Assembly (NCBI RefSeq): GCF_029338555.1
Contig: NZ_CP119989.1
Span: 1,116,001 to 1,180,000, forward strand
DNA length: 64,000 nucleotides
Source of the DNA: Halobaculum marinum
Lineage (GTDB): Archaea; Halobacteriota; Halobacteria; Halobacteriales; Haloferacaceae
Reading direction: 5' to 3'
The position numbers and the translations under genes were made by a program. Below the pieces are notes generated by a model. It had not been told where the DNA came from and made no database searches. It worked only from the letters and a program-made list of their open reading frames with translations. Shown here piece after piece: positions 26,995 through 35,496 of the stretch (position 1 is the first letter of the stretch; each line of letters begins with the position of its first letter).

Positions 26995-27849
26995 TCAGTA
27001 CTCGTAGAAGCCCTTCCCGGTCTTCTTCCCGAGGTCGCCGGCGGCGACCTTCCGCTTGAGGAGGTAGGCGGGCTTGTACCGGTCGCCCAGTTCCTCGTGG
27101 AGCGTCTCGCTGGCGTCGAGACAGATGTCGAGGCCGATGTGGTCGGCGAGTTCGAGCGGCCCCATCGGTACGTTCGTGCCGAGTTTCATCCCCTTGTCCA
27201 TGTCCTCCTTCGAGGCGACGCCCTCGTCGTACGCGCGGATGCCCTCGTTGATCCAGGGCATGAGCACGCGGTTCGTGACGAACCCGGGTTTGTCGTCGCT
27301 CTCCCACGTCTCCTTGCCCAGGTCCTCGGCGAAGGCGTGGGCGAACTCGGTGACTGCGGGTGCGGTCTTCTCGCCCGTCACGACCTCCACGCCCGTCATG
27401 ATCGGGACGGGGTTCATGAAGTGGAGACCGACGACGAGGTCCTCGCGGTCGGTCGCCGACGCGATGGTCGTGATGGAGAGGGTGGAGGTGTTCGTCGCGA
27501 GCACCACGTCGTCGTCGGTCACGTCGTCCAGATCGGTGAAGATGTCCTGCTTGACGCTCATGTCCTCCAGCGCTGCCTCGACGACGAGGTCGGCGTCGGC
27601 GAGGTCCGCGAGGTCGGTCGTCCCGGTGATCCGCCCTTGGATCGTCGTGGGGTCCTCGTCGAGAGCGTCCTTCCCGTCGAGACGGGACAGCGACGACTCG
27701 ATGGCGTCGAGGCCGTTGTCGACGAACTCGGCCTCGATGTCGCGCATGATCACGTCGTAGCCGGCGGTCGCGGCGACCTGGGCGATGCCGTTGCCCATCG
27801 TCCCCGCGCCGACGACGCCGACCGTCTCGACTGCTTCGAGTTCACGCAT
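26995..27849 (-). CDS. 3-hydroxyacyl-CoA dehydrogenase
   Basis: NAD-dependent oxidoreductase of fatty-acid/acyl-CoA beta-oxidation (3-hydroxybutyryl-CoA dehydrogenase type), 284 residues and single-domain, without a fused enoyl-CoA hydratase. The Rossmann motif is VGVVGAGTMGNGIAQ (from residue 8). The family signature and catalytic His are in VGLHFMNPVP, with TNTSTLSI just before. The C-terminal domain contains DKPGFVTNRVLMPWINEG and ends GKKTGKGFYEY, as usual for the family. GCTTACGG sits about 27 bp upstream of the ATG. Confidence 0.93.
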   Translation of the reverse strand: MRELEAVETVGVVGAGTMGNGIAQVAATAGYDVIMRDIEAEFVDNGLDAIESSLSRLDGKDALDEDPTTIQGRITGTTDLADLADADLVVEAALEDMSVKQDIFTDLDDVTDDDVVLATNTSTLSITTIASATDREDLVVGLHFMNPVPIMTGVEVVTGEKTAPAVTEFAHAFAEDLGKETWESDDKPGFVTNRVLMPWINEGIRAYDEGVASKEDMDKGMKLGTNVPMGPLELADHIGLDICLDASETLHEELGDRYKPAYLLKRKVAAGDLGKKTGKGFYEY

Positions 27850-28011
27850 GAGCGTGGGTGCCCCTGCGGTCACCGTAAGCGTAGCGGAGCGCGGGCGTCG
27901 CGCGCGTCCGCCCCGGCAGGATGACGTGATTCTGACGAATTATTCGCTACTGATAGCTCGCGCAGAAAGATTAAAGCACTCGGCTCCGAGGGACCCAACA
28001 GGTGACCAGGT

Positions 28012-28683
28012 GTGGGGGATGACGTACGGGAGTTGAAGCACGTGGGGCCGGCGACGGCGGCGGTGTTGGCTGAGGCGTCGTTCGACGCCGACGACGTGCG
28101 CGCCAAGACCGTCTCCTACCGGATGCTGATCGACGCGGGGGTGAACCCCGGCGTCGCCGCGCGCATCCGGCGCGAGCACTCGCTGGCGTGGTCGTTCGAG
28201 TCGGAGGGTGAGGACCTCGGTCGACGGTCCTCGCAGATCCGCGGCCTCGGCGACGCCGAGCGCGCGTGGGTCGCGGCCTCCTCCGGCGACTGGCAAGACC
28301 GGGAGCCAGCCGACGACGACGACGCCCCCGAACCGACCGCCGCGGACGACGACGCCGATGCGGACAACGACACAGACGCCGATGCGGACGCCGAGCGCGA
28401 GTGGGTGGCCGCCGCGAGCGAGGCGGGCACCGACGCGACGAAGGCGGACGGCTCTGGCGACCCCGTCGCCGCGGAGTCGGCGTGGCGCGAACGCTCCCGA
28501 CCGATTCCCGTGGGTGACGTCGACGGCGTGACCCCGGCGGACGCCGCCGACCTCGCGGAGGCCGGCATCACGTCCGCGCGGGCGCTGGCTATCGCCGACC
28601 CCGCGGAGGTCGCGGACGCGCTGGAGCGCGACGAGGAGCGCGTCGCCGGCCTCCGCGACGCCGCCGCAGAACGCGTCGAGTGA
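28012..28683 (+). CDS. Helix-hairpin-helix domain protein
   Basis: A 223-residue acidic protein with an HhH-like repeat at each end: residues 5-55 (LKHVGPATAAVLAEASFDAD, ending DAGVNPGVAARIRREHSL) and about 170-220 (VDGVTPADAADLAEAGITSA). The middle is an Asp/Ala-rich low-complexity linker (about 95-135). HhH modules bind DNA backbone or mediate protein contacts, so a nucleic-acid role is plausible. GTG start; the A/T-rich AGATTAAAGC lies about 40 bp upstream. Divergent from the 3-hydroxyacyl-CoA dehydrogenase gene. Precise function unknown. Confidence 0.75.
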   Translation: MGDDVRELKHVGPATAAVLAEASFDADDVRAKTVSYRMLIDAGVNPGVAARIRREHSLAWSFESEGEDLGRRSSQIRGLGDAERAWVAASSGDWQDREPADDDDAPEPTAADDDADADNDTDADADAEREWVAAASEAGTDATKADGSGDPVAAESAWRERSRPIPVGDVDGVTPADAADLAEAGITSARALAIADPAEVADALERDEERVAGLRDAAAERVE

Positions 28684-28692
28684 GGAAGGCGC

Positions 28693-28708
28693 TACTCGCC
28701 GCCGAGTA
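28693..28708 (+). promoter_or_regulatory. TrmB-type operator upstream of fba-fbp
   Basis: TACTCGCCGCCGAGTA matches the published Halobacterium TrmB consensus TACT-N(7-8)-GAGTA exactly (N7 here) and is a perfect 6-bp-arm palindrome. It lies about 28 bp upstream of the TATA element and about 60 bp upstream of the ATG. In Halobacterium, TrmB sites upstream of the TATA box activate gluconeogenic genes when sugar is absent, which fits the downstream gene pair. Confidence 0.65.
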
Positions 28709-28731
28709 AATTTCAACCCTCAGACACCATG

Positions 28732-28741
28732 TGATTTATGG
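28732..28741 (+). promoter_or_regulatory. TATA box of fba-fbp operon
   Basis: GATTTATGGG is centred about 28 bp upstream of the aldolase ATG (28765), the standard position for a leaderless haloarchaeal transcript. Confidence 0.6.
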
Positions 28742-28764
28742 GTGATGGCGTCGCCGTTTAGCAT

Positions 28765-29577
28765 ATGATCTCCGGCGCGGACGACGCTATCACCCGAGAC
28801 GGTAAGGCGCTGATTCTGGCGTACGACCACGGCATCGAGCACGGTCCCGTGGACTTCGAGCCGAACCCGGCGACGGCCGATCCGGAGCGGGTGTTCGACC
28901 TCGCGACACACGACGCCGTCACCGCGCTCGCCGTCGGGAAGGGCGTCGCCGAGTCGTACTACCCCAGCTACGAGGACGACGTGGCGCTGTTGGCCAAACT
29001 CAACGGCACGTCGAACCTCTGGATGGGTGAGCCAGACTCCGCGGTGAACTGGTCGGTCGACCACGCCGCCGACCTCGGTGCAGACGCCATCGGCTTCACC
29101 CTGTACGGCGGGTCGAACAACGAGGTGGAGATGGCCGAGGAGTTCCGCGACGCACAAGAGGGCGCCCGCGAACACGACATGGGCGTCGTCATGTGGTCGT
29201 ACCCCCGTGGCCAGGGGCTGAAGAACGACACGAGCCCCGACACCATCGCGTACGCGGCGCGCCTCGGACTGGAGTTGGGAGCGGACGTCGTGAAGGTGAA
29301 GTACCCCGGATCGGGCGAGGCGATGGCGAAGGCCGCTCGGATGGCCGGGCCGACGAAGGTCGTGATGTCTGGTGGGTCGAAGACGAACGACGTGGCGTTC
29401 CTAGAGACCGTGGCGGCGGCGCTCGACGGCGGGGCCGAGGGACTGGCCGTCGGTCGGAACGTGTTCCAGCGCGAGAACCCCGGCGAAATCCTCGACGCAC
29501 TGGAGGCGCTCATGTTCGAGGGTGCCACCGTCGAGGAGGCGCTCACCTACACGTCCGCCGTCGCCGCCGACGACTGA
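28765..29577 (+). CDS. fba: Class I fructose-1,6-bisphosphate aldolase (archaeal DhnA type)
   Basis: Archaeal-type class I aldolase interconverting fructose 1,6-bisphosphate with dihydroxyacetone phosphate and glyceraldehyde 3-phosphate; 270 residues, TIM barrel. The N-terminal signature is ILAYDHGIEHGP (16-28). The Schiff-base lysine is in ADVVKVKYPGSG (Lys177 or Lys179), and the phosphate-binding loops are VVMSGGSKTND and GLAVGRNVFQ. The gene is followed directly by fructose-1,6-bisphosphatase with a TGATG stop/start overlap, so the pair forms a gluconeogenic operon. A TrmB-type site stands upstream. Confidence 0.93.
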   Translation: MISGADDAITRDGKALILAYDHGIEHGPVDFEPNPATADPERVFDLATHDAVTALAVGKGVAESYYPSYEDDVALLAKLNGTSNLWMGEPDSAVNWSVDHAADLGADAIGFTLYGGSNNEVEMAEEFRDAQEGAREHDMGVVMWSYPRGQGLKNDTSPDTIAYAARLGLELGADVVKVKYPGSGEAMAKAARMAGPTKVVMSGGSKTNDVAFLETVAAALDGGAEGLAVGRNVFQRENPGEILDALEALMFEGATVEEALTYTSAVAADD

Positions 29578-30455
29578 TGGGGGCGCCGGACACGGATCCG
29601 GAGGCGGTCGCCGAGGCGGTGCTCGACACCGTCGCGAGCGTCGCCCCCGAGGTTCGGGCGGGACTCCCTGGACGCCGCCGGTACCTCGACGGCGAGAACC
29701 CCTCCGGCGAGGACGTGCTCGCGGCGGACGTGTACGCCGACGACCTGCTGGAGTCAGCCATCGGCGCGCTCGACGGCGTCGGCACGTACGCCAGCGAGGA
29801 GCGCGAAAACGCCGTCGACACCGGTGACGGTCCCGTCTCGGTCGCGGTCGACCCGCTCGACGGCTCGTCGAACCTCCGGTCGAACAACCCGATGGGGACG
29901 GTCGTCGCGGTGTACGACGGCGCGCTCCCGGCGGGCGGTCGCGACCTCGTCGCCGCCGGGTTCGTCCTCTACGGCCCGGTGACGTCGATGGTCGCCGGCG
30001 TCGGCGCGCCCGAGGAGACGACGATCCGAGAGTACCTCGTCACCGAGGACGGCGAGCGCGAAGCCGTGGACACTCTCGACCTCCCGAACGACCCGACGGT
30101 GTACGGCTTCGGCGGTCGCGTCCCCGACTGGCCGGCCGACTTCGCCGCTTACGTCGACGAGGTGGAAGACGAACTGAAACTGCGCTACGGCGGCGCGATG
30201 ATCGCCGACGTGAGTCAGGTGCTCACCTACGGCGGCGTGTTCGCGTACCCGGCGTTGGAGTCGGCCCCGAACGGGAAGCTTCGCCTGCAGTTCGAGGGGA
30301 ACCCCGTCGCGTACGTCCTCGAAGGCGCCGGCGGGCGCTCCTCGACGGGCGACGGGTCGATCCTCGACGCCCCGGCGACGGGACTCCACCAACGCGTCCC
30401 CGTCCACGTCGGTAACGACGACTTGATCGAGCGACTCGAAGCGGCGTTGGGGTAG
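29577..30455 (+). CDS. fbp: Fructose-1,6-bisphosphatase, class I type
   Basis: Hydrolyses fructose 1,6-bisphosphate to fructose 6-phosphate, the irreversible step of gluconeogenesis. About 292 residues. Metal-binding signature VDPLDGSSNL (Asp92, Asp95, Asn99) and upstream ASEERENA (Glu residues) are typical of FBPase/IMPase-fold enzymes. The sugar-phosphate region includes KLRYGGAMIADVSQVLTYGG, and the C-terminus holds KLRLQFEGNPVAYVLEGAGG, a class I hallmark that separates it from inositol monophosphatases. The start ATG shares its A with the aldolase stop (TGATG), so translation is coupled. Confidence 0.92.
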   Translation: MGAPDTDPEAVAEAVLDTVASVAPEVRAGLPGRRRYLDGENPSGEDVLAADVYADDLLESAIGALDGVGTYASEERENAVDTGDGPVSVAVDPLDGSSNLRSNNPMGTVVAVYDGALPAGGRDLVAAGFVLYGPVTSMVAGVGAPEETTIREYLVTEDGEREAVDTLDLPNDPTVYGFGGRVPDWPADFAAYVDEVEDELKLRYGGAMIADVSQVLTYGGVFAYPALESAPNGKLRLQFEGNPVAYVLEGAGGRSSTGDGSILDAPATGLHQRVPVHVGNDDLIERLEAALG

Positions 30456-30647
30456 GCGGCCTCCTCGACGGGCGGTTGCGGCGGTCGCGGCGGTCGAGGC
30501 GCTCGCGGCGGCAGTCGCGGTGGTCGTGACGACGCTGGTCGACCGCCGATCCGCCCGACGGGGCGGTCGCGCACCCGACCGCCGAGTACCACTCGTGAGA
30601 CTCGGGCCGGTAGGTATCTACGTCGCCGTTCGAACGAGGGCGCACTG

Positions 30648-32360
30648 ATGGTCGTCGCCGTCGTGCTCCCGTCGTTCGCGCTCGTCGCCGCGACGGTTGC
30701 GGCGGCGCTGTCCGTCGCCGCCTACCGGCGTCGGGACCGCCCCGGCGCCAGCGCCCTCGTCGTGTTGACCGCGAGCGCCGCCGTCTGGACGAGTTCGTAC
30801 GCGGCGGCGCTCGTGACGTTCGACCCCGGGGCGCGGCAGGCGTTGGAGACGTTGGTGTACCTCGGTCGGGGGAGCCTCCCGGTCGCCTGGATCCTGTTCG
30901 CCGCGTCGTACGCCGGCATCTCCGACCGGTTCTCGGTGGGTCACGCCGCCGCCTTGGTCGTCTTCCCGGCAGTCGTGTTCCTCCTCACCGCGACGGCGCC
31001 GCTCCACGACCTCCTGTGGACCGACTATCGGGTCGTCGGGACGGCGGTCGCCGGGGTGCAGTACGACCCCGGGCCGCTGTTCTACGTCCACGTCGCCTAC
31101 TCGTACGTCCTGATCGGCGTCGGGACGATGGTGATCCTCCGGGCGCTCGCGGCCGACGGCCAACTCGTCTCCGTCGAGGGGGGCGCCGTCGCCGGCGGCG
31201 CAGGTATCGCGCTCGTCGCGAGTCTGTTGTGGCTGTTCGATTTGACCCCGGTCCCCGGCGTCGACCCGACGCCGATGGTGATGTCGGTGAGTTGCGCGCT
31301 GTTCGCGGTCGTGTTGTTCCGCTTCGACCTGTTCGGTCGGTCGCCGGCGCCGCGCGTCATCGGTCGGCGGGTCGCGCTGGAGGGGTTCAGCGACGCGGTG
31401 CTCATCACCGACGCCGAAAATCGGGTGGTCGACGCGAACACCAGCGCCCGTGAGCGACTCATCGGTGACCCCGTCGGCCGGCCGGTCGCGGGCGTGCTCG
31501 GCGTCGAGCGGGCGCTCGACCCCGGCAGACACGAACTCGAACTGCCGACGCGCGAGGGCCGGCGGCGCTACTCGGTGTCGGTGTCGCCGGTGCGCAATCG
31601 ACTCGACCACACGCTCGGCTACACGCACGTCCTGCGCGACGTGACGCGCCGCGAGCACCGCGAACAGCGACTCGCCGTCCTCAGCCGCGTCCTCCGGCAC
31701 AACCTCCGCAACGACGTCAACGTGATCCGCGGCAATGCCGCGAGCGCGACCGGCGCGACACCCGCCGACGAGCAGGCCATCGCGGCGGTCGAGCGGTCCG
31801 CCGACCGCCTCGCGGGGTTGAGTCGCAAGGCGGGGACGGTCGAGCGCGTCGTCGCCGCGGAACCGACGACGGACGACCCCACCTCCGTGGGAGACGTGTT
31901 CGACGACGCCGTCGACCGGGTCGCCGAGTCGTACCCTGGCGTGGGATTCGAGGTCGACATCGCCCCCGGCCCGCAGGCGTGTGTCGACCGGGAACTGCTG
32001 TTCGCCGTCGCCGAGAACGTCGTCGAGAACGCCGCGAAACACGGCGACAGCTGGGTGGTCGTCACCGTCGCGAGAGACGAGGGGTCCGAGACCGTGACGG
32101 CGACCGTCGACGACGACGGCGACGGCTTGCCGGACTTGGAGCGCGAGACGCTCCTCGCGGACACCGAGGGTCCGCTGCGACACTCCGCCGGCCTCGGCCT
32201 GTGGGTCGTTCGCTGGGGTGTGGACATCCTCGGCGGCACGCTCTCGGTCGACACCCAGGACGCGAGCGGGACGCGCGTCTCGGTCCGACTCCCGGTCGCA
32301 CCGACGGCGGACGGCGACACTCGCCGCGACGACGAGTGGGCGGACGGGGGCGACGCGTGA
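30648..32360 (+). CDS. 7TM-sensor histidine kinase with PAS domain
   Basis: A 570-residue membrane kinase with the same architecture as the one at 25.2-26.9 kb. Seven hydrophobic segments occupy 1-230, including the family-typical GPLFYVHVAYSYVLIGVGTM. A PAS domain starts near VALEGFSDAVLITDAENRVV. The HisKA-like helix has phospho-acceptor His351 (LRHNLRNDVNVI), the variant common in haloarchaeal kinases, and the HATPase has ENVVENAAKHGD and DDDGDGLPD/GLGLWVV. GGTATCTACG about 33 bp upstream may be the TATA box. No response regulator is adjacent. Confidence 0.88.
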   Translation: MVVAVVLPSFALVAATVAAALSVAAYRRRDRPGASALVVLTASAAVWTSSYAAALVTFDPGARQALETLVYLGRGSLPVAWILFAASYAGISDRFSVGHAAALVVFPAVVFLLTATAPLHDLLWTDYRVVGTAVAGVQYDPGPLFYVHVAYSYVLIGVGTMVILRALAADGQLVSVEGGAVAGGAGIALVASLLWLFDLTPVPGVDPTPMVMSVSCALFAVVLFRFDLFGRSPAPRVIGRRVALEGFSDAVLITDAENRVVDANTSARERLIGDPVGRPVAGVLGVERALDPGRHELELPTREGRRRYSVSVSPVRNRLDHTLGYTHVLRDVTRREHREQRLAVLSRVLRHNLRNDVNVIRGNAASATGATPADEQAIAAVERSADRLAGLSRKAGTVERVVAAEPTTDDPTSVGDVFDDAVDRVAESYPGVGFEVDIAPGPQACVDRELLFAVAENVVENAAKHGDSWVVVTVARDEGSETVTATVDDDGDGLPDLERETLLADTEGPLRHSAGLGLWVVRWGVDILGGTLSVDTQDASGTRVSVRLPVAPTADGDTRRDDEWADGGDA

Positions 32361-32409
32361 CCTCTCGAAACCGATAGACAGACGGCGCGGCGGCCGCGAG
32401 TACGCGCCG

Positions 32410-32637
32410 ATGAGGGACCGCTACAAGGCGTTGATGCTGCGGAGTTTCAAGGACGCGATGGACATCGTCGACGAGTACAACACGTGGTCGGCGGAGGCGT
32501 TCGACGAGTCGTCGCCGGTCCCTCCGCAGGCGGTGCCGCAGGTGGCGATGATGCTGTACCAGAGCCGGGTGATGGACGGATGGGGTGGCGAGGGCGGGTT
32601 CGACGTGCCGGAGTTCGACGACAAGATGTTCGATTAG
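32410..32637 (+). CDS. Small conserved haloarchaeal protein (75 residues)
   Basis: A 75-residue soluble protein beginning MRDRYKALMLRSFKDAMDIV and ending with acidic GFDVPEFDDKMFD. The N-terminal half is predicted helical, the rest rich in Pro/Gln and Met. No cysteines, signal peptide or membrane segment. Codon bias supports coding. Located 49 bp after the kinase on the same strand. Function unknown; I do not recognise the family. Confidence 0.68.
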   Translation: MRDRYKALMLRSFKDAMDIVDEYNTWSAEAFDESSPVPPQAVPQVAMMLYQSRVMDGWGGEGGFDVPEFDDKMFD

Positions 32638-32650
32638 CGCGGTCGAGTGA

Positions 32651-32750
32651 GGGAGCGAAGCGACCGACCGAGACCGCGACAGTCCGGCGGCGAGGTCTGT
32701 GGGCCGAGCCGCCCAGAAACAGGGGAGCGACGCGACCGACCGAGACCCCG
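32651..32750. repeat. Imperfect direct repeat of about 28 bp
   Basis: GGGAGCGAAGCGACCGACCG at 32651 recurs as GGGAGCGACGCGACCGACCG at about 32723, and both are followed by AGACC. The copies are 72 bp apart in a convergent intergenic gap. Such GAGCGA/GCGACC motifs are common in haloarchaeal spacers; no function can be assigned. Confidence 0.45.
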
Positions 32751-32797
32751 AGAGCTCCGTCGCCGCCGACCGCGAGGCCCCGCCACCGCCGACCGCG

Positions 32798-33235
32798 TCA
32801 GCCGATCTGCGCGCGCTCTTCCGGTCGGTCGAACGTGCCGTGCGGCGTGAACAGCGCGAGTTCGTCGCCGGTGTGAACGGGCGTGTCGACCCCGTCGACT
32901 GCGGTGACGTCCTCGTGGTTGTGGATGACGTGGGTGCCGCCGGCCAACCCCCCGTCGTCGCCGAACACGTTCTGCGCGAGGTCCGGGTGGGCGGCGACGA
33001 GCTCCTCCAACACGTCGCGGACGGTGGCCGGCGTCTGGATGTCCACGTCGACCGAGCGCTCTCCCACGGCGCGCTTGAAGTCCGAGTAGAGCCGCAACGT
33101 GACGGTGTTCGCCGGAACGTACTCGGAGAAGTTGCGCTCTCCGCACACGATACACCGGTTCGGGCCGACCTGCGAGGCGGTGGCCTGGACGACGCCGCAG
33201 TGTTGACAGACGTGGAGGTGGTTTCGGTAGCCCAT
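32798..33235 (-). CDS. Zinc-ribbon plus MoaD/SAMP-like beta-grasp fusion
   Basis: A 145-residue protein. Residues 1-38 form a four-Cys zinc ribbon (Cys10, Cys13, Cys28, Cys31: HVCQHCG ... NRCIVCGERN). Residues 44-132 are a ubiquitin-like beta-grasp of the MoaD/SAMP type (TLRLYSDFKRAVGER, TVRDVLEELVAAHPDL, VFGDDGGLAGG, HVIHNHEDV, GDELALFTP). The usual C-terminal Gly-Gly after ALF-P is missing: the protein continues HGTFDRPEERAQIG. Without diglycine it is unlikely to be adenylated by an E1-like UbaA and act as a modifier or sulfur carrier in the standard way. An adaptor role is possible. Neighbours give no clue. Confidence 0.78.
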   Translation of the reverse strand: MGYRNHLHVCQHCGVVQATASQVGPNRCIVCGERNFSEYVPANTVTLRLYSDFKRAVGERSVDVDIQTPATVRDVLEELVAAHPDLAQNVFGDDGGLAGGTHVIHNHEDVTAVDGVDTPVHTGDELALFTPHGTFDRPEERAQIG

Positions 33236-33513
33236 CTTCCTTCTCAGTCAACACGTTCGCGGTCACGGCGTTTCACTGTTCGAGCCGCTTTCAGTCTCGT
33301 GGGAGTCGGCCCCATCGCGGCCCCTTCGGAAAGCGCCGATACACCCGATCTACGCCCGTATTGCCAGTAACTCGGCTTTTTGCGCCCCAACGTCGCCAAG
33401 CGCGCATCGGCGCGACGGTGGTCTACCGCGGCGAGGACGTACGGGTGCGGCTCACGAGCCGCGTGACAGAGAGGACCGGGAAGTAGTGGGTCGACCGTGG
33501 CTGGCGACCGACC

Positions 33514-35403
33514 TCAGTCGTCGCTCGCAGCCGCGAGCGCCCCGTCGACCGTGCCGACTCGACGGTCGAGGAAGTCGTCGATCAGCTCCAGACTCCTGAT
33601 CTTGTCGTCGATGTCGGAGGAGCCGTGGCCTTCCTCGCCGAGTTCCTCGTACTCGTAGTCGTCGCCCGCCGCGTAGCCCGCCTCGTCGAGCGCGTCGCGG
33701 AAGATGCGCGCCTGCGACACCGGGACGCGGCGGTCGTTGACGCCGTGGACGACGAGCATCGGCGCCGCGAGGTTGTCGGCGTAGGTGACCGGCGAGCGCT
33801 CCTCGTACAGGTCGTGGTTCTCGTCGGGTTCACCGAGGTACTTCACCATCAGCTCCGAGCGGAAGTGTGGCATGGTGTTCTCGGCCATGTCGAACAGGTC
33901 CGAGACGCCGACCCACGAGATGCCGGCGTCGTACAGGTCGGGGAACTGCACGAGCTGCCAGTACGCCGAGTAGCCACCGTAGGAGCCGCCGAACACGACG
34001 ACGCGGTCGTCGTCGAGCCAGTCGTACTCGGCGAGGACGTGCTCGGCCGCGGCGGCCACGTCACCCTGCTCTGCGCCGCCCCAGTCGTCGTACAACTCCT
34101 CGACGAACTCCCGACCGTGGCCGGTCGAGCCGCGGTAGTTCACCTGGAGCACGGAGAAGCCCCGGGAGAGGAGGAACTGCGTGCGGTAGCTGAACGAGAG
34201 GCGGTCGTGGTGGCGCGGGCCGCCGTGGGGGTTGACGATGAGTGGCGACGGGCGCTCGCCGGAGTCGTAGAAGATCGCACCGATCTCCAACTCGTCGTAC
34301 GCGTCGTGCTCGACGGCGCGCTGGGGCGTCTCGGGGACGCCGTCCGACTCGAACGTGAAGTACTGCGCGTCGGCGAAGTCGTCGGGCGAGAACGGCCCGT
34401 ACTCCGCCTCCAGCACCGTCTCGGACTCGTCGGTCTTCAGGTCGTACGCGAGCAGTTCGCTCCGTCGCGTCGGCGTCGTGTGCTGGATCAAGATCCGGCC
34501 GTCGGTCAGCGGCGTGTCGTCGACGAGCGAGGCGACGCCGCCGGGGAGGGGCAACTCGCGCGACTCGCCCGTCGCCACGTCGTACACGACGGGGACGTCC
34601 TCCGCGTCGCGCATCCGCGTCGCGAGGAAGCGGTCGCCGTCGGGGAGGAAGTACGCGGGCGACTCCTCGAACTGGTCGTCACCGTACCACGTCACCTCGC
34701 CCGTCTCGATGTCGTACACGCCGCAGCGACCCTTGTCGGGGCTGTTGTCCGAGACGAGGAGTGCGTCGCCGTCGGGGTGCCAGTCGGCCGGTGCGGCCTC
34801 TGCGCCCGTCTCGCCGATGTCGAGGTTCCGGGCGTTCGAGCCGTCGATGTCGGCGACAAACACGTCCGCGTTGTCGTAGTCGTCGGACTCGTTCGTCATG
34901 AACGCGAAGCGCTCGCCGTCGGGTGACAGCTCCGCCGTCCAGACGGCGCGCTCGTAGTCGGTCAGCTTCGTCGTCTCGCCCGACGGCAGGTCGTGGCGGT
35001 AGACGTTCATCTGCCCGTCGGCGTTGGAGCCGACCAGCAGCGTCTCGCCGTCCTCGCCGACGGCCTGCAACGACACTTGGCCGTCCATCTCCACGACCGG
35101 TTCGGCGTGCCCGTCGCGGTCGATGGCGTGGATGTCGTTCTGCTCGTTGCCGGCCTCGTCGAGGTGGAAGAAGACGCGCTCGCCGGCGGCGTCCCACGCG
35201 AAGTCGTGGCGGGCGTCCTTGGGGACCTGCCCGTCTGACCACTGCTCCAGGTCCCCGCTCTCGGGGTCGAGGAGGTACAACTCGTTGCGCCCGTCGATGT
35301 CGTAGTACAGCGCCACCTCGTCGCCATCGGGGGCGGTCGTCGGGTGCGCCATCGTCGGCAACTCGGCGAGGGCTCGGAGGGTGTCGTCGTGTTCGTCGCT
35401 CAC
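33514..35403 (-). CDS. S9-family prolyl oligopeptidase-like serine peptidase
   Basis: A 629-residue cytoplasmic peptidase with an N-terminal seven-bladed beta-propeller (WD40-like/PD40 repeats, for example AVWTAELSPDGERFAFMTNE) and a C-terminal alpha/beta-hydrolase domain. The catalytic triad is Ser474 (VFGGSYGGYSAY), Asp557 (VVHGVNDRRVP) and His593 (GEEGHGSSD). The oxyanion-hole region is PLIVNPHGGPRHHD, and NYRGSTGHG is characteristic of acylaminoacyl peptidases/oligopeptidases. GTG start (MSDEHDDTLR). No signal peptide. Likely degrades short peptides. Confidence 0.93.
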   Translation of the reverse strand: MSDEHDDTLRALAELPTMAHPTTAPDGDEVALYYDIDGRNELYLLDPESGDLEQWSDGQVPKDARHDFAWDAAGERVFFHLDEAGNEQNDIHAIDRDGHAEPVVEMDGQVSLQAVGEDGETLLVGSNADGQMNVYRHDLPSGETTKLTDYERAVWTAELSPDGERFAFMTNESDDYDNADVFVADIDGSNARNLDIGETGAEAAPADWHPDGDALLVSDNSPDKGRCGVYDIETGEVTWYGDDQFEESPAYFLPDGDRFLATRMRDAEDVPVVYDVATGESRELPLPGGVASLVDDTPLTDGRILIQHTTPTRRSELLAYDLKTDESETVLEAEYGPFSPDDFADAQYFTFESDGVPETPQRAVEHDAYDELEIGAIFYDSGERPSPLIVNPHGGPRHHDRLSFSYRTQFLLSRGFSVLQVNYRGSTGHGREFVEELYDDWGGAEQGDVAAAAEHVLAEYDWLDDDRVVVFGGSYGGYSAYWQLVQFPDLYDAGISWVGVSDLFDMAENTMPHFRSELMVKYLGEPDENHDLYEERSPVTYADNLAAPMLVVHGVNDRRVPVSQARIFRDALDEAGYAAGDDYEYEELGEEGHGSSDIDDKIRSLELIDDFLDRRVGTVDGALAAASDD

Positions 35404-35496
35404 GGTCGTCGGTTCGGTCGGGGGAACTTCAGTCTAATCAGAACGCTCTTTCTGAAATATGTGTGACACGTACTCGCGACGACCGAGAACGGGGGT

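Noticed and set aside
33361-33486. Short plus-strand frame (41 codons) with plausible end VVYRGEDVRVRLTSRVTERT
   Set aside because: Starts only with TTG, no promoter spacing or domain support; could be a gene remnant but cannot be supported.
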